Shown: piece by piece, positions 34,601 to 46,724 of the stretch
How positions within the stretch are numbered: the first letter of the stretch is position 1
How the letters are laid out: each line of letters starts with the position of its first letter
DNA from: Lingula anatina
Taxonomy: Eukaryota; Brachiopoda; Lingulata; Lingulida; Lingulidae
Reading direction: 5' to 3'
Length of the DNA: 64,000 nucleotides
Assembly (NCBI RefSeq): GCF_001039355.2
Contig: NW_019775733.1
Coordinates: forward strand, 134,613-198,612
Notes under the pieces: generated by a model
The model's input: the letters and a program-made list of their open reading frames with translations, nothing else
The model's database searches: none
What the model was told of the DNA's origin: nothing
Translations under genes and position numbers: made by a program

Positions 34601-35706
34601 AACAAAGAACGCGGACTTTCTTTTTCAGTTCTTCTGCGACGGAATCATCATCTGAAAAATTACCAAATTACATAATTATGCAGCTGAAAAGATTCTCCAT
34701 AGTAAAAATAAACAAATTCATACCTGTATGTAGAAAAACAACAGAAATATTAAGAAATATTGTACAAAAACCATGATGAGAAAAGGATAAATTACTAGAC
34801 AAGTGCAAAGTGTCTAATGAAAATAAGTTTTTGGTTTTTTTCTCTTCACATGAGCTCTTGTGTGTGTTGTACATATATATCTTACTAGCATATTTTAGGT
34901 CATAAAAGGTATTGTTTCTTGTGTTTTTTTTCCCCCCAACTCTCCAATTTCTCTGTCTGCTGTAATTTGTCTGAAGCTCACGCCTCTAATTGCTGCACAA
35001 CAAGCCATATTGCAGCTTCCCAACTTATATGTGAATACAATGACCAGCATTTCACCTGTATTTTTAATGTGACACTTAATGCTCAACGTCAACAAGCACC
35101 TTGAATGTACATAATACGTACAGGTGCTTCTTGCCTGTCAGAGTTAATACAAAGGAGATCCATTCATGTGGCGATATTGATACAGATTCACAGGTAACCA
35201 CATATAACTTGCAACTGGCAGATTTCTTTATAGAATAAGAGATAAAACCTGTCATATCTATTAAATTTTAGATGATCTGCATCTTATTAATGATAAAAAT
35301 CCACATATATCACTTTCTGCTCTACGTCTGTTTGATAAAAAACACACAAACACATGTGCGCACAGTCATACACACATGCGCACGCATGCTTACCATGGTG
35401 GAAATGCTGATCACGAAACTCCACTTTATTAGCCTGCTGATGTCCCTGCGCCAAGTCCAGTTGGTCGTGCGATAAGGCTGGCTCAACAGCCTTGAAGACA
35501 AGATGGCCGTGCTCATCGTACTCCTCGTCACTTTTCACAGCTGCATCTTTTCCTGACGCCCTTTGTAAAACTTCTCTTGAATGGAAATTATTGGTCAGCT
35601 GCATCTTGGCAGTGTGTGTAAGGCCGGAATACTGCGTGAACATGAAAGACACTAACAATCCACACGTCAAACCAATCGCAAAATAAAAAGCTGTATGGGA
35701 ATTCAT
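31603..35706 (-). CDS. C1GALT1: Core-1 beta-1,3-galactosyltransferase (T-synthase) homologue
   Basis: Golgi type II enzyme that, by family knowledge, adds galactose in beta-1,3 linkage to GalNAc-Ser/Thr to make core-1 O-glycans. Three exons join in frame: 35394-35706, 33990-34651 and 31603-31749, ending AAG-TGA, for 373 aa. The N-terminus (MNSHTAFYFAIGLTCGLLVS) is a short cytoplasmic tail plus membrane anchor, followed by a stem. Catalytic-domain motifs are KVRVLCWVMTAPQNLE, FKYAYDHHFNDADWFMKADD with the metal-binding DDD, YFSGGAGYVISKEALKR, EDAEIGQC, TGDSRDAMGR and VTFHYI, ending with YHLRPYG. In exon 3 the sequence reads GIGNVSDHAV, where vertebrate C1GALT1 has a CC pair as I recall it. It is the only gene recognised between the two arms. 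Bivalves often have several C1GALT1-like genes, so it may be a paralogue rather than the strict orthologue. Confidence 0.93.
33695..33959. mobile_element. MITE family B in C1GALT1 intron 2
   Basis: It starts TAAGGGACCATTCCCAGAC and ends near CCCAGTCTAA, with the same internal blocks as the copies at 27370 and 47166. Its edge lies 30 bases from the exon 2 donor (33989). The rest of the 2.2-kb intron (31750-33989) shows no other recognisable feature. Confidence 0.85.
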
Positions 35707-37596
35707 TTTGGTATATCTGTTTGGAAAGTTTCACAACTTGGGGTAAACTGTTGCATAAATGACTGCTACCTCTGCAGATAAACCTTCCTCTTTGTACACA
35801 TTTACAAAAGTAACTTAGTAGTAAGTAAGTTTCTGGTTAATCTTCTGTTGTTTAATCAAAGTCCACAGCTACAGGTAAAGAACTGCCACTGCTAGCACTG
35901 TCAATATGTGTATTCTGTCTTTAGTAAAATCTTTTTCTAGAAACAGATCCTCTTGTAGCAACTTTCTTGCAGAATTGTTTATCAATTCGCCTGATGCTGC
36001 CAATTAAGTCCTTTTCTCCACTCCTGTTAATAACATTTGCTAGACGATGTCAGCTGTATCGCAATCCTCCTGCAATATTTTCTACGTGTCACCTCCTACA
36101 TAATCTGAAGCAAAACAAAAGAAATTCACAGTGAGCTGCTTTGTTATTCAAATGTGACATAGACAGCTGATGTCAGCATAGACAATATCTTTTCCAGTGT
36201 TCAACAATGGTAATTCTGCCCACTCATTGTATTAAAGATAACTACTTCAGAATCTTCAAAATTTCTAATTTTCGAACATCACTTTTTCTGAACATTTGAT
36301 TATTTCAAGGATGCCAAAATATCACAGCCTTACAAAATCTGACTCGTTTAGAATTTTGTAACATCTTACAGTTAGAACACAGGAAAAATTTAATATCAAT
36401 TGGAATATCATTTAATTGTGGCAAACATTCTGTGAGCAATCATCACACATTTGATTCAAGATATTAATGTTTGTACCACAGTGTAGAGACATCAAACCTA
36501 TTAATTATATGTCTAGACAGAACAGCTGAGGTCCACCTTGAAAATGGAAACAAAGATGAATTTATAAATCTTATTAGGCTGAAAAAAAGACAACAGCATT
36601 ATATTGTTGCCAGAAGTCCACAAGCTGAAAGCTGGCTTTCACTTCCAAACCCCAGATCTGCCTGATATACCTTTACACGTTTTACCAGATGACTGAGATT
36701 TAGCTCATAATATCATGTCATTTAAATGTGTTGACAATAAAGGGTTCTCTCAGCTACCAGCGAGTTCTCTAATGAACCCCATTAGTCCACGTAATTTCAG
36801 TCTGAGGTCTTCACTGAATATGTTCTGTATGTAGTATATTCACGGCAGCATGCTTGACTGAAACATAAATTATCTTTCAAATGACACAGAGTCATGTAGC
36901 GTGGTAATATAGAGCTATAATCAGGTATACCTATCATTCAGTACATGTATATTAGATGAACCTATAGTGTTACGTTGTACAGTGTACAGACATGTTGAAA
37001 ACTATTCAGAATGGTCAGACATTTGGACCGGCAGTAATGAAAAATTTACCGGACCGAATGGATGTTTGTCGGACCAAAAATCACCCTATTCGTTTGAGAC
37101 AGAAAGTACCAGTAACATTTGGGTAGCTTACTTTGTTTGTGTATGTGATATAGGTTTGAAATGGAAAGGAAAACGCTTTGGGTGTTATATATAATTTTAT
37201 TAGTGGAGTATGTTGAATGATGGCTGTGAATTCAAAATTGCAGCTCTTAAACTCTTGTCGGTCCTTTGGACTAACTAAGTCCAATTTTTTACTGGTCCAG
37301 ACAATTTTGCCGGTCATGACCGATGGGACTGACAGTTTCAGCATGTCTGCTACAGCAGTAAAGCTGCCTTCAGTAGTCAGTTCCAGCCTCAAGTACTATA
37401 GAAACTCCCAATAACAATTCAGAAAAAATAACAGAGAAGAATTTGAAAAGGACATTTTTAAAGAAAATCAGTGTGAAAGAGGTTATAAAAATTGTCTGAC
37501 ATGCCACTAGTAAGATGATTTATATCCACAAATTTTAAAGAATTTTCCCTTAAAAATTTTAACAATCTTTCCTGTAATTACAGTACAGTGCCTGTC
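35707..37596. other. C1GALT1 upstream region with an unclassified repeat-like ORF (36985-37392)
   Basis: The 5' flank of C1GALT1 is here; no promoter motif is clear enough to call. At about 36985-37392 the minus strand has an open stretch (including SPKDRQEFKSCNFEFTAII) bounded by inverted GGTCCGG/CCGGTC-rich segments. I do not recognise the protein. The inverted ends suggest a repeat that happens to stay open, not a host gene. Confidence 0.4.
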
Positions 37597-37729
37597 AGAT
37601 CCCATTCCCAGAGATTAGATCGATCCAACTAGATCGACCTAACTCCCTTGGGGTCCACGCTAAATAGCTGTCAGCCGAGCAGGCACAAAAGTTAATTACC
37701 CCCTTACAGCTTGTAGTAGGCGGGACGGA
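37597..37729. mobile_element. Truncated MITE family A copy
   Basis: It begins CCCATTCCCAGAGATTAGAT and keeps TTAATTACCCCCTTACAGCT and TAGGCGGGAC, then stops where the fold-back element at 37730 begins. The missing half is not found on the far side of that element, so it is truncated as well as interrupted. Confidence 0.8.
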
Positions 37730-38034
37730 CCATTCAGATCGAGAAAAGCCGAGTACTAGTAAGGCTGCCACCTAAATATAGCGGACCTACATGAAAGGAA
37801 AACCGCTAATCCTGTAATGGTCTCTCCACCTCTCACACGCCTCCCCACACATTGTCCCTTGACTGGTTGAATTTAGCCGAGATTTATAGTTACTGTGCCC
37901 CTGCAGGGACGACGCGTGGGAAGGCGTGTGAGAGGCGGAGAGATCATTACAGGATTAGCGGTCTTCCTTTCATGTAGGGCCACCATATTAAGGTCGTGGC
38001 CTTACTAGCACTCGGGTCTTCTCAATCTGAATGG
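37730..38034. mobile_element. Fold-back element with ~130-bp inverted arms
   Basis: The left arm starts CCATTCAGATCGAGAAAAGC; the right arm, reverse-complemented, starts CCATTCAGATTGAGAAGACC. The arms stay paired through CTACATGAAAGGAA, CCGCTAATCCTGTAATG and CCTCTCACACGCCT, leaving a loop of about 45 bases. There is no coding capacity. Confidence 0.88.
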
Positions 38035-40028
38035 CCCCTACTAATGTAAGCACCGCCTGCAGGGGAACATGTGCTCGTTACTTCATGTTAACCTGACTCA
38101 CATCAGCAGTTAATTAATTCATCCTTGGATTTCAAGAACTTTTCATTTGAGAGATTTTTTGTTTGAAGATGTGATCAAAAAGATAAATAATTTCATGACC
38201 CATCCCTCCAACAAAAAAGGAATAAAAAGAAACAAAAAGAAATTTACAGAAATTGTACATATTTTAAGAACTTCTCAGTCATGATTAAGAGTTGATATAT
38301 CAGATTAAACATCTAAAGTACAACAGGTTAGGTGTTAAATGTGCCCTTTATAAACACCAACAAACACAATTTTACCTTAGGTAGGAAAAACTGCTTTTAA
38401 ACAAGGTAGATATAATTATAGTGAAAAAAGTCGATTTTTGAGGCACTATTCATCAGTCATTAAAATGTCGTTAAAGTCACATCAAGCCTGATATGCCTTA
38501 AGGTATATCAAAATTTAATTAACCTCCTTGCTCATATAGTATTTTTGCCACAGCCAAAGAACTTTCATCTTGATTGTTTGAATAAATATAGGCTTATGTA
38601 TTGTTAAAATTGACTGATGACTTGGTTCAGTAGATGGCGGCAGAGTTTTATCGCCTACCTGGTTACGGCTGTTGACTGCATCAGTATAAGTGTGCAGGTC
38701 GCGTACACTGACACAAGCTTGTACATGCTTTATGGCAGTACAACTTGAACCAAGCCAAATTTCCCTGCAGCGTTAACAGTACATATTATACTACAACAGA
38801 GGTTGTCTTTAGCGTTGATCATAACATTAAGGACAGGTGTCCCTGCTCTTCATAAAACAGAGCTCCAAGAAATGACCAAGTTAAAGCAATCAAATTTGCC
38901 CTACAGTGAACAGGTTCAAATTTTCTTCCTGAGAACAGCATGTGGAAGTTTACTGAACAAATTTGTAAGCTAATCTTTTCCATGTAGATATTTTTTTATT
39001 AACAGTCATTTTTATGGACAACAGTTGACATTACTGCCATATACTGGCTATACGTTCTTCATTCTTGCATTGTTTTTTTGTCTTTTTGTGTACTTCTGGA
39101 ATGCCCTTGTCATTAAGTAATAAGCATGTAGCTTCCATGTAGAGAGATTAATTTTTATTATATCCCTGCAGCAATAACTCAATTACAGGCATAAACTGTA
39201 ACTTGAAAAGTATAACCTGCAGCATGTTTACAAAAGTTTCCATGATAAACAATTTTTTTCTCTTTCGTAATAAATAAATAATAAAAGTTTGGATACCTAT
39301 AAGGCTGTTCGCGTTACTAGGCAACACGTCCCATATTTCTCCCGTACTCAACACACGCGGCAGACAGTGACTTTTTATCACTTTAAATTCCTGCTCATTC
39401 CTAATGGCCATTAATTATACCCACTGGCCGCTACATCATTCAAAATTACAGCCAACAAGCTGACATCTACATGGGTTTAGTCAAAGATAACTGTCATGCC
39501 TAGTAGAGCTATTATCTTAGCTTGTCATGACTTGGGTCTTACCTAAACAGCCCCTTTAATTTACAGTCTTTGACACAGGTCCTTGTAGTCTGGGTATAAG
39601 CACACACACTGCCTATCAGACCAAATCACAAACCAGAAATAGAAATGTTTACACGTAAAACTTAGTTCTAATGCACACTGTCTGCAGAAATGGCTGCTTT
39701 CAGAAAAGAATTTTAAGATGAAAGTTGAACTTAAAAATTTAATTGACAGAATTACAATGTAATGGCTTAAGTCTTCTCTGACACAATAAATAAAACAGAA
39801 GTAGAACTTCTGTACTAAAATGAAATATTGCACTTTTTTACCAACTGAAACCAATTTGAAAGGGGTAATTAACTAACTATAACTACGTAGCTACTAGAGG
39901 AGGCATGTCAGACAATAAAGCTGATTACACTGAATGCACTTCAGCAAGAATTCCCCCCTGCAAAGTGGGATCGATTGGGGTGGTGTGACGTTAGAATCTG
40001 AATGTATTCTCAGAAAGCAATCAGATAT
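38035..40028. other. Spacer, no gene seen
   Basis: AT-rich non-coding sequence with short chance ORFs. A weak inverted pair (CTTGGTTCA and TGAACCAAG) brackets about 38638-38757. Degraded MITE-like fragments, with a GGGTAATTAA core, occur near 39860. Confidence 0.5.
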
Positions 40029-40213
40029 TTTAGATCGACCTAACTCCCTGGGGGTTCAAGCTAAATTGCAGTCAGCCGAGCACGCACGACAGTTAATTAC
40101 CCCCTTACAGCTTTTAGTAGGCGGGACAGACGCTTAAGCCGGCTAAGCTGACAGTAATCTAGTGAGACTCCCAACAGGGATAGATCGATCTAAAATCTGT
40201 TGGAATCGGGTCA
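40029..40213. mobile_element. MITE family A copy, 5' end missing
   Basis: Begins inside the element at TTTTAGATCGACCTAACTCC and ends GGAATCGGGTCA. Internal blocks (GTTAATTACCCCCTTACAGC, GGCGGGACAGACGCTTAAGC) match the copy at 8557. Confidence 0.82.
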
Positions 40214-40882
40214 TAGTCTCTACCAGCTGAATGATGATGGCATTTTTATGCATAAATTCTCTCTCTAGAGAGAGAAGTGAAACAGAAATTTGCACAGATA
40301 ATGAATAGTGAGAGAAATATCACAATGTCTAGTGAAGTGTTCTTTATGTGACTCTGCTACTAGTAGAAGTGTTAAGCCTTCACTATCAAACTACTGACTG
40401 CAAGACTAACTGCTATCTTTGCTTGAAACAATGACTCATGGCAGCCCAACTTGAATGCTTGTTGCGTAATTCTCTTGGGAATCTATTCAGTGTCTATTAG
40501 GAGATTAGACAGCTTTGAAGTAATCGGCATATTTGATCTACTGAATGCGGTCTCAAATATCAGCTTTCCTTTTCTCCTCTAAACTTGTTCACAGACACAC
40601 TAAATGAGACTTTCATAGGAGGACGTTACTCAGTATGGAGGAACTTAAAATTACTCTCTCTATTCAAAGTAATGTCCTATAAAACATGGACCATATAAGT
40701 GTAATGGAATATAAATCTATTTGATAGGCAGACACCTGACAGTTAGTGGTGACCTGATTTAATTAGATAAAAGAAAGTGTAAAAAATTAAACAAGGCACC
40801 AAAGCTGTCAAATATAAACAGAAAAAAAACAAAAATAATAATGATAAATAGGTTAGTCTGTCAATTTTGATTACAATAATAC

Positions 40883-40883
<1 letters not shown>

Positions 40884-40927
<44 letters not shown>
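40884..40927. repeat. (TA)n microsatellite
   Basis: An uninterrupted TA run. The surrounding spacer (40214-42380) is otherwise AT-rich non-coding sequence with no gene seen. Confidence 0.95.
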
Positions 40928-40930
<3 letters not shown>

Positions 40931-42380
40931 GCTTAACAGCACAAATTGCACAAATTCATGAAGATATAATTATCAGATCAAATTGGTTTGAGATGTATGT
41001 CAATCCTTAACACATCGTTCTTGAAAGTCACAAAATAATAGGTAACACGCTTTTCCTTTCATAGCTTATTTTTTTGTGGTGGCAGTTCATGGCAATGACA
41101 GCCATGATGGCAACGATGACGACTACAACAGGTGACAGCTATCTGTACAAACACACCTGTTCGTGTCTGTACATAAAACCTATACCCCAGGTGCAGGTGA
41201 GTGTTATTATACCCATCAATTCCAAATGTCACAATTGATTATTTCAATACCTTTTTTACAAGATTTATTATTTTAGATGTGCAAAAGAATTTTTTTTTCT
41301 TCTTTTTTTGCACATAAACTCAACCTGTTTTTCAAATTTTGGAGTCCTATTTTTTCTTTTTTTTTTTTTAAACATCAGGAAATCTTACTAGTAATTGTCA
41401 TAGGAAGCAAAATGAATCAGTCTTGTTCCGCTATCATGAGTAACAAAACCACAGACACTTAATTTCCAGCTTTCTCTGGCAGTCCTGCTTGACAAATATG
41501 TGACTGTTTTTTATGCCCAACTTGTCAACTCACTGCCTACCTTGGTGTAGACATGATCATTTATTAATTCATTTATCAGCAGTTTGTAGATAACTTAATG
41601 AAAAGAAATCATTAAGCACAGGCTCTCTCACACCCACAAAAGAAAATTTAAAAAAATCATTGAAATCAAGTCGTAACTCTTATCTTGGGTTGAAGTTTTA
41701 AAGACCAACATTCTGCTTAAGTTCTTTAGGGAAAGGCCGGGGTATCATAATCTGGGTTAATTACTTCTAGTTGGGGTTTGAGCAAACAGAATGAGTTTAC
41801 AGATTTATGCTTCATGGTCTTCACAACCTCTTAACTTATCTTGATATATCAGGTTATTAGAACAGCAGGTCTGTGAATGCCCAGAAAGACGCCTGTGTTT
41901 CTGTGCATTCCACAATGACTCACTTGATGTATCATCTTGGGTAAGACTGGTCCTTACTTCACACCATTTAACTGGTATTTGTAATATTATTCGTCCATTT
42001 TCCCCAAGGCAAATATGCTGATGAATTTTAAAACTCATGAGGTAATGGAAGGAATACATGTGCCACTGAATTGGCCTAAGCTAAAGGGGAAGAAAAATGG
42101 TATAAGAAGTGTTTCATGCAAAATGTTGACATTGCTGCTTATTCATGCAGATCTAGGATAAAGAACACCAAACACTAAGAGATAAACTCTTCATCAACTT
42201 GAGATTTAATTTCTAGTGGATTGTGTGTCTCATATAGCGGAATTAGAGATAATACTGAGCTTATCCAAATACTGAACTAACTCTTGACTTCCAGTTAGTT
42301 AACTTCAGATGATAACTGAGGGAAGTAGTGAAAGTCACACTACAAATCAGGAACCTGAGTCTTACATATTATGAAACTAT

Positions 42381-42605
42381 GACCCCATTCCCATAGATTT
42401 TAGATTGATCTATCCCTGTGGGGAGTCTCATTACATTACTGTCAGCTTAACCAGCTTAAGCGTCTGTCCCGCCTACTAAAAGCTGTAAGAGGGTAATTAA
42501 CTATGGTGCACGCTCGGCTGACTGCAATTTAGCATGAACCCCCAGGGAGTTAGGTCAATCTAAATCTAAATCTCTGGATCGATCTAAATCTCTGGGAATG
42601 CACCC
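42381..42605. mobile_element. MITE family A, near-complete copy, opposite orientation
   Basis: Starts GACCCCATTCCCATAGATTT and ends TCTCTGGGAATGCACCC. This copy best shows the family's inverted ends. Near the right end is a small internal duplication (TCTAAATCTCTGG repeated). Confidence 0.87.
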
Positions 42606-42896
42606 TAAGACAGGCCAAATTTTCATGATTATTTTGATCCAAGATATATACTTATTTCTTATACTTCTCTGTGTTATATTTTAACCTGAACACATTCTAG
42701 AATGATTTTATTACTTATATTAGAACGATTTTATTATGTCATTTTACTATAAAAATTTTGTGTGTGATTTTATGTACTAGTACTAGTATGTATACTCTTT
42801 CATGTCTTTCATTCCTGAGGTGGGAATAAATAAATAAATAAATAAAAATGAAAACAATAGGATATTTGCTGGAAGACACAGGTATATACAGGTCAG

Positions 42897-43165
42897 ATAA
42901 AACAGACATGTAAGACATTTAACAGGCAGACAGGTAAGACAATAAACAGACAATTAAGACAATAAACAGACAGGTAAGACAATAGGTAGGTAAAACAATA
43001 GGTAGGTAAGACAATAAGCAGGTAAGACAATAGACAGACAGGTAAACAATAGGTAGGTAAGACAATAGACAGGTAAGACAATAGACAGGTAAGATGAAAG
43101 AAATTGATAAAAGCAAATAGAGACAGGTAAAACAACGGACAAGTGAGACAAGAGACAGGTAACAA
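42897..43165. repeat. Minisatellite of GACAATAGACAGGTAA-like units
   Basis: About 16-bp units, GACAATAGRYAGGTAA with variants AAACAATAGGTAGGTA and CAGACAGGTAA, repeat imperfectly across the block. On the minus strand it keeps three frames open as Leu/Tyr/Cys-rich nonsense. The sequence on either side shows no gene. Confidence 0.88.
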
Positions 43166-43874
43166 CTTCTGGCCAGTCTGCAAGCTAATCTAGTGTGTCT
43201 GCCTCTCTATATTATCCTCTCTACATTATCTGACATCTGACCTGAAAACAGTTCAGCTCTATTGATAACCACATCTCACATGCACAGGGACCATTAACAG
43301 TGTAGTTTAAATTTTTGTCTGCATATTTACAGCTCTTAGATAATTTTTCTTTTCTCATCAAAGATAATAACATTCCCTATGTAAGAAGATCAGACTTATG
43401 ATAACCTGTATGTATCCCCCACCTACCTGAAAAAAAATTGCACATGAAACTTATCTACTGTATGTTATATGTAAATATTACACCAAACTCAAGTACATGT
43501 TTTATTAAATATATCAGTTACAGTATAGTGATCACATCTTCAACTTTTTAGCTCCATCGCCTCACTTATGTCCAAAGTTTGTACTAATTAAATATACTAG
43601 TACATGCATGTACATCGTTATAGACCTGGCACTTGCCTCAGTTTTTGTCCTTCCATTTTTGTCCATACTAGTATGCTAATGGCAGCCTTTACATACAGCA
43701 GGTAAGGTCTAGAAACGGCTGGTGTTTAATCAAACTTTTGGCACTATGAAAAGCCACATCCTTGCAATACTCGTGTGTTCTCTGTCGCACCTTGTAGTAT
43801 ATAAAACCAATTTAAACTGGGTTTTGTGTCCTTCAGTACGTACCTATAGCATGTAAGGTAATTTGGAGTAACCT

Positions 43875-44044
43875 GGAGTAGAGCTAACATTCGCCAATTT
43901 AGCCAAATGCTAAAACTGACATAAATTGGCTTAACAAAAAGGGCTTGATTTGACTTGCTTTAGTCAAATTATAACCATTTGGATAACAAATTGACAAAGA
44001 AAGTGGTGTTTTGGCTAAGCGAAAAAAATTGCTAACGCTACCCC
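43875..44044. mobile_element. Candidate small MITE (~170 bp)
   Basis: The ends are imperfectly inverted: GGAGTAGAGCTAACATTCGC at the left and the complement of GGGGTAGCGTTAGCAATTTT at the right, both followed by TAGCCAAA-like sequence. There is only one copy in the window, so this is tentative. Confidence 0.45.
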
Positions 44045-45534
44045 AGTTTATATACATATAACTAAGACCAACCTATAACTCTGTCATACATCTGACCAAC
44101 CAAATCATCAACCTGAAGGCCAGTAAATGCAACATATTAAAGGAAAAAAAAGTTAAATTAACAACAAATATTGCCACAAGTCCACTTGGACTTGTAAGTT
44201 TGTAAAAAAAATCATGTTAATTTGCAGATGGACTTGTTATCAACCTGTCAACTGCCCCCAAGTCAACTCACAGTCTGGCTAATCAGACAACAATAACCCA
44301 AGACCACTTATATAGTCATTTAAAAAATTAAATATGAGACCTAGCTATGACTGTCTAAAATATGTTCACTGTGACAGGGATTATATATTTATATTATTTC
44401 CAAGTACTGTAACATCAGTTTCAATCTTTTATTGAGAGAGAGTTGCCTAGCTGTTATGTTTAGCTACATGAATTCTGCATGTGGTAATCTGTCAAAAATA
44501 TGAATAAAATGGATCAATCATATATTCCAAATCTCTGTTTCATTAGCAAGTAAACAACTCAGCTTTATAATTAAAAAGTTTAATACAAAACTTGAAATCC
44601 CACAACGATGCAACACCATGAGGGTGTTTTTAAAACATTTCAGAACACACGATCCGTAGAAAATGAAGAAATGCTTTTTATGTTTGTATTCATGTACATG
44701 ATCAAAATCTATTATCACTTTAATTTCCCACTATAGGACAAGCTACAATTGCCACCTATTTATATGTACAGCTTGTATACACTAATAACTTTAAACAATA
44801 CAAATGAAATACGTCTTCTTATCTTTCAGTACCCTTTGCATGTATTTTGACTCAGGCTCAAGTCTAGAAAGTGAAGCCTACAATACAGGCTATAGATCAC
44901 AAACTAAGTCCATCTACTTGGATGCTAGCTTGTAGTACTGTAGATGAAGTGAAATGTCCAAATAAAATACAAGTAAATTTGGAAACCACAGACAACATGC
45001 CAAAGCCTACATAATAATCACCATCAGTTAATACCCACTGTATTGTACACAGCACATGTGTAAGGGATACAGGTTGATCGGATATCATGTGTAATAAAGC
45101 CAAGAGTACGATCTCTTACAACACGGAAGCCATATCATGTTTACTTGTTGATCTGAACTTGAAAAGGGTCGTCACAAATCTCTCCTTTGATCAAACACCT
45201 ATTTAAATACCTACCTGGGTGATTTTAGGCTAATTCTGGTCATGTCCATCCCCCTGACACGTCAACAGCGCTTAATCGTGCTGCACACCTGAACTCACAG
45301 CTGATAAGTCACACATAACAGAGGAGATAATGTTCATTTGCCAGCCTCACATTGTGCCTGACCTCGTTTCTGGATTGTGTTAGATGTGCTAGTCACGTGG
45401 TACCTGGCTGCGATGAGAAACGCAATCACATTTATTACTTGTTGGAAGAAATTTGAAGCTGTATGTATCTCACTTTCTATCCCCTTACTTTCGTACCCAC
45501 CTTCCTTCGAAATAATGATAGAAATAATTATAAG
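44045..45534. other. Spacer next to right arm, no gene seen
   Basis: AT-rich single-copy sequence with short chance ORFs only. The inner edge of the right arm lies near 45535. Confidence 0.55.
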
Positions 45535-46519
45535 ATAAATAGATAAAAATAGTAAATATTAATGATAATACATAAATAAAATGACCAAAAAACTCTTTTT
45601 GTCATATTATTACAAAATTTACTAAAATGTCACAACCATTTGCAGATTTTTCAAACATCACATTGTTTATTCTTCTGTTTATCTGAACATCAATTTCTCT
45701 CCAACAACAAATTCCAAATTCTGTCTCAAACTTATGTATGGATAATTATTTAAAGGCAATAATGACTTGAAAGACATATATACTTCAACAATAATCTTTA
45801 TTGTTACATAATAAGTTCATAATATTGCAATAAGTTGTACAACAAGAAAATGTTCAGCAGCTTCAAGCTTCACTGAATAATTTTAACAAAATTACAAATA
45901 CTTGTTCAATTAGTTTTTATGACAGCATAATCAAATGTTCATATATGCATTTTATTGTGATAACATATGCAAGCAGTGACCTCAATTATAAACAACTTAG
46001 CTTGAGAGATCATGCAGATGCAGTTTTATATTCAGGATACAATCAATATCAATATATAACAGTTACACCAACCTCATGCTACCTGTCACATAGCACTTAT
46101 CTTCAATTTCTACCTTTAATAACCATGCTTTTCTAGCATTTTTGACATCATTATTTTCTTTTATATCAAAATGCCACAATGCTGGAAATGCTTTAATTCA
46201 AATTGCCCTTTCTCCATCACACATTAGGAATGACAGTTGAAATGTCAGTTTTACCTCTCAGTTCAACAAAAAAGGATTGAAAAGTTCTCAGACTATATCA
46301 GTAAATGTTATGTATTGTAACACATTCTTGCATGTGTGAATAGCTGCCATATACATTCACACAAAGGCGAAGAATCCTTTTCCTATAAATGATGATGAAG
46401 GTGAACGTGTATAGCCAGGGTTAACACAAACTTTCGGAACTGTATTCAGTCTCAGTATTTATCATCTTTAACTGAATCTTGTATTGACATCTACCCAGTA
46501 TGACTGTGCTTTCGTGTGT

Positions 46520-46564
<45 letters not shown>

Positions 46565-46724
46565 GCAGTGCGCTGTATTTGTGTTTGCGTGTGTCTGTGT
46601 GTTCACCTGCAAGTGTATGTACCTGTGGGTGTTATATGCATTTCCATGTGTGTGTGTGTGTGTGTGCGTGCATGCATGCGTGTGTGTGTGCACGATTTGA
46701 CCTAGTCTCCTGACATCCATGATC
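45535..46724 (-). other. BRCA1 3' UTR/flank, right arm
   Basis: Mirror of 28094-29205, with a (TG)n run at about 46516-46560 and a second near 46650-46690. The position of the left-copy AATAAA reads AATACA here. Further downstream are AATAAA candidates near 45800 and 45690. Confidence 0.7.

Noticed and set aside
38637-38762. Possible MITE bracketed by CTTGGTTCA and TGAACCAAG
   Set aside because: The inverted pair is only about 10 bases and no second copy is seen.
39148-39411. 87-codon minus-strand ORF
   Set aside because: Not recognised, ends in low-complexity sequence, and no adjoining exon.
42893-43183. Three overlapping Leu/Tyr/Cys-rich minus-strand ORFs that look like membrane proteins
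   Set aside because: They are different frames of one minisatellite, so openness comes from the repeat unit.
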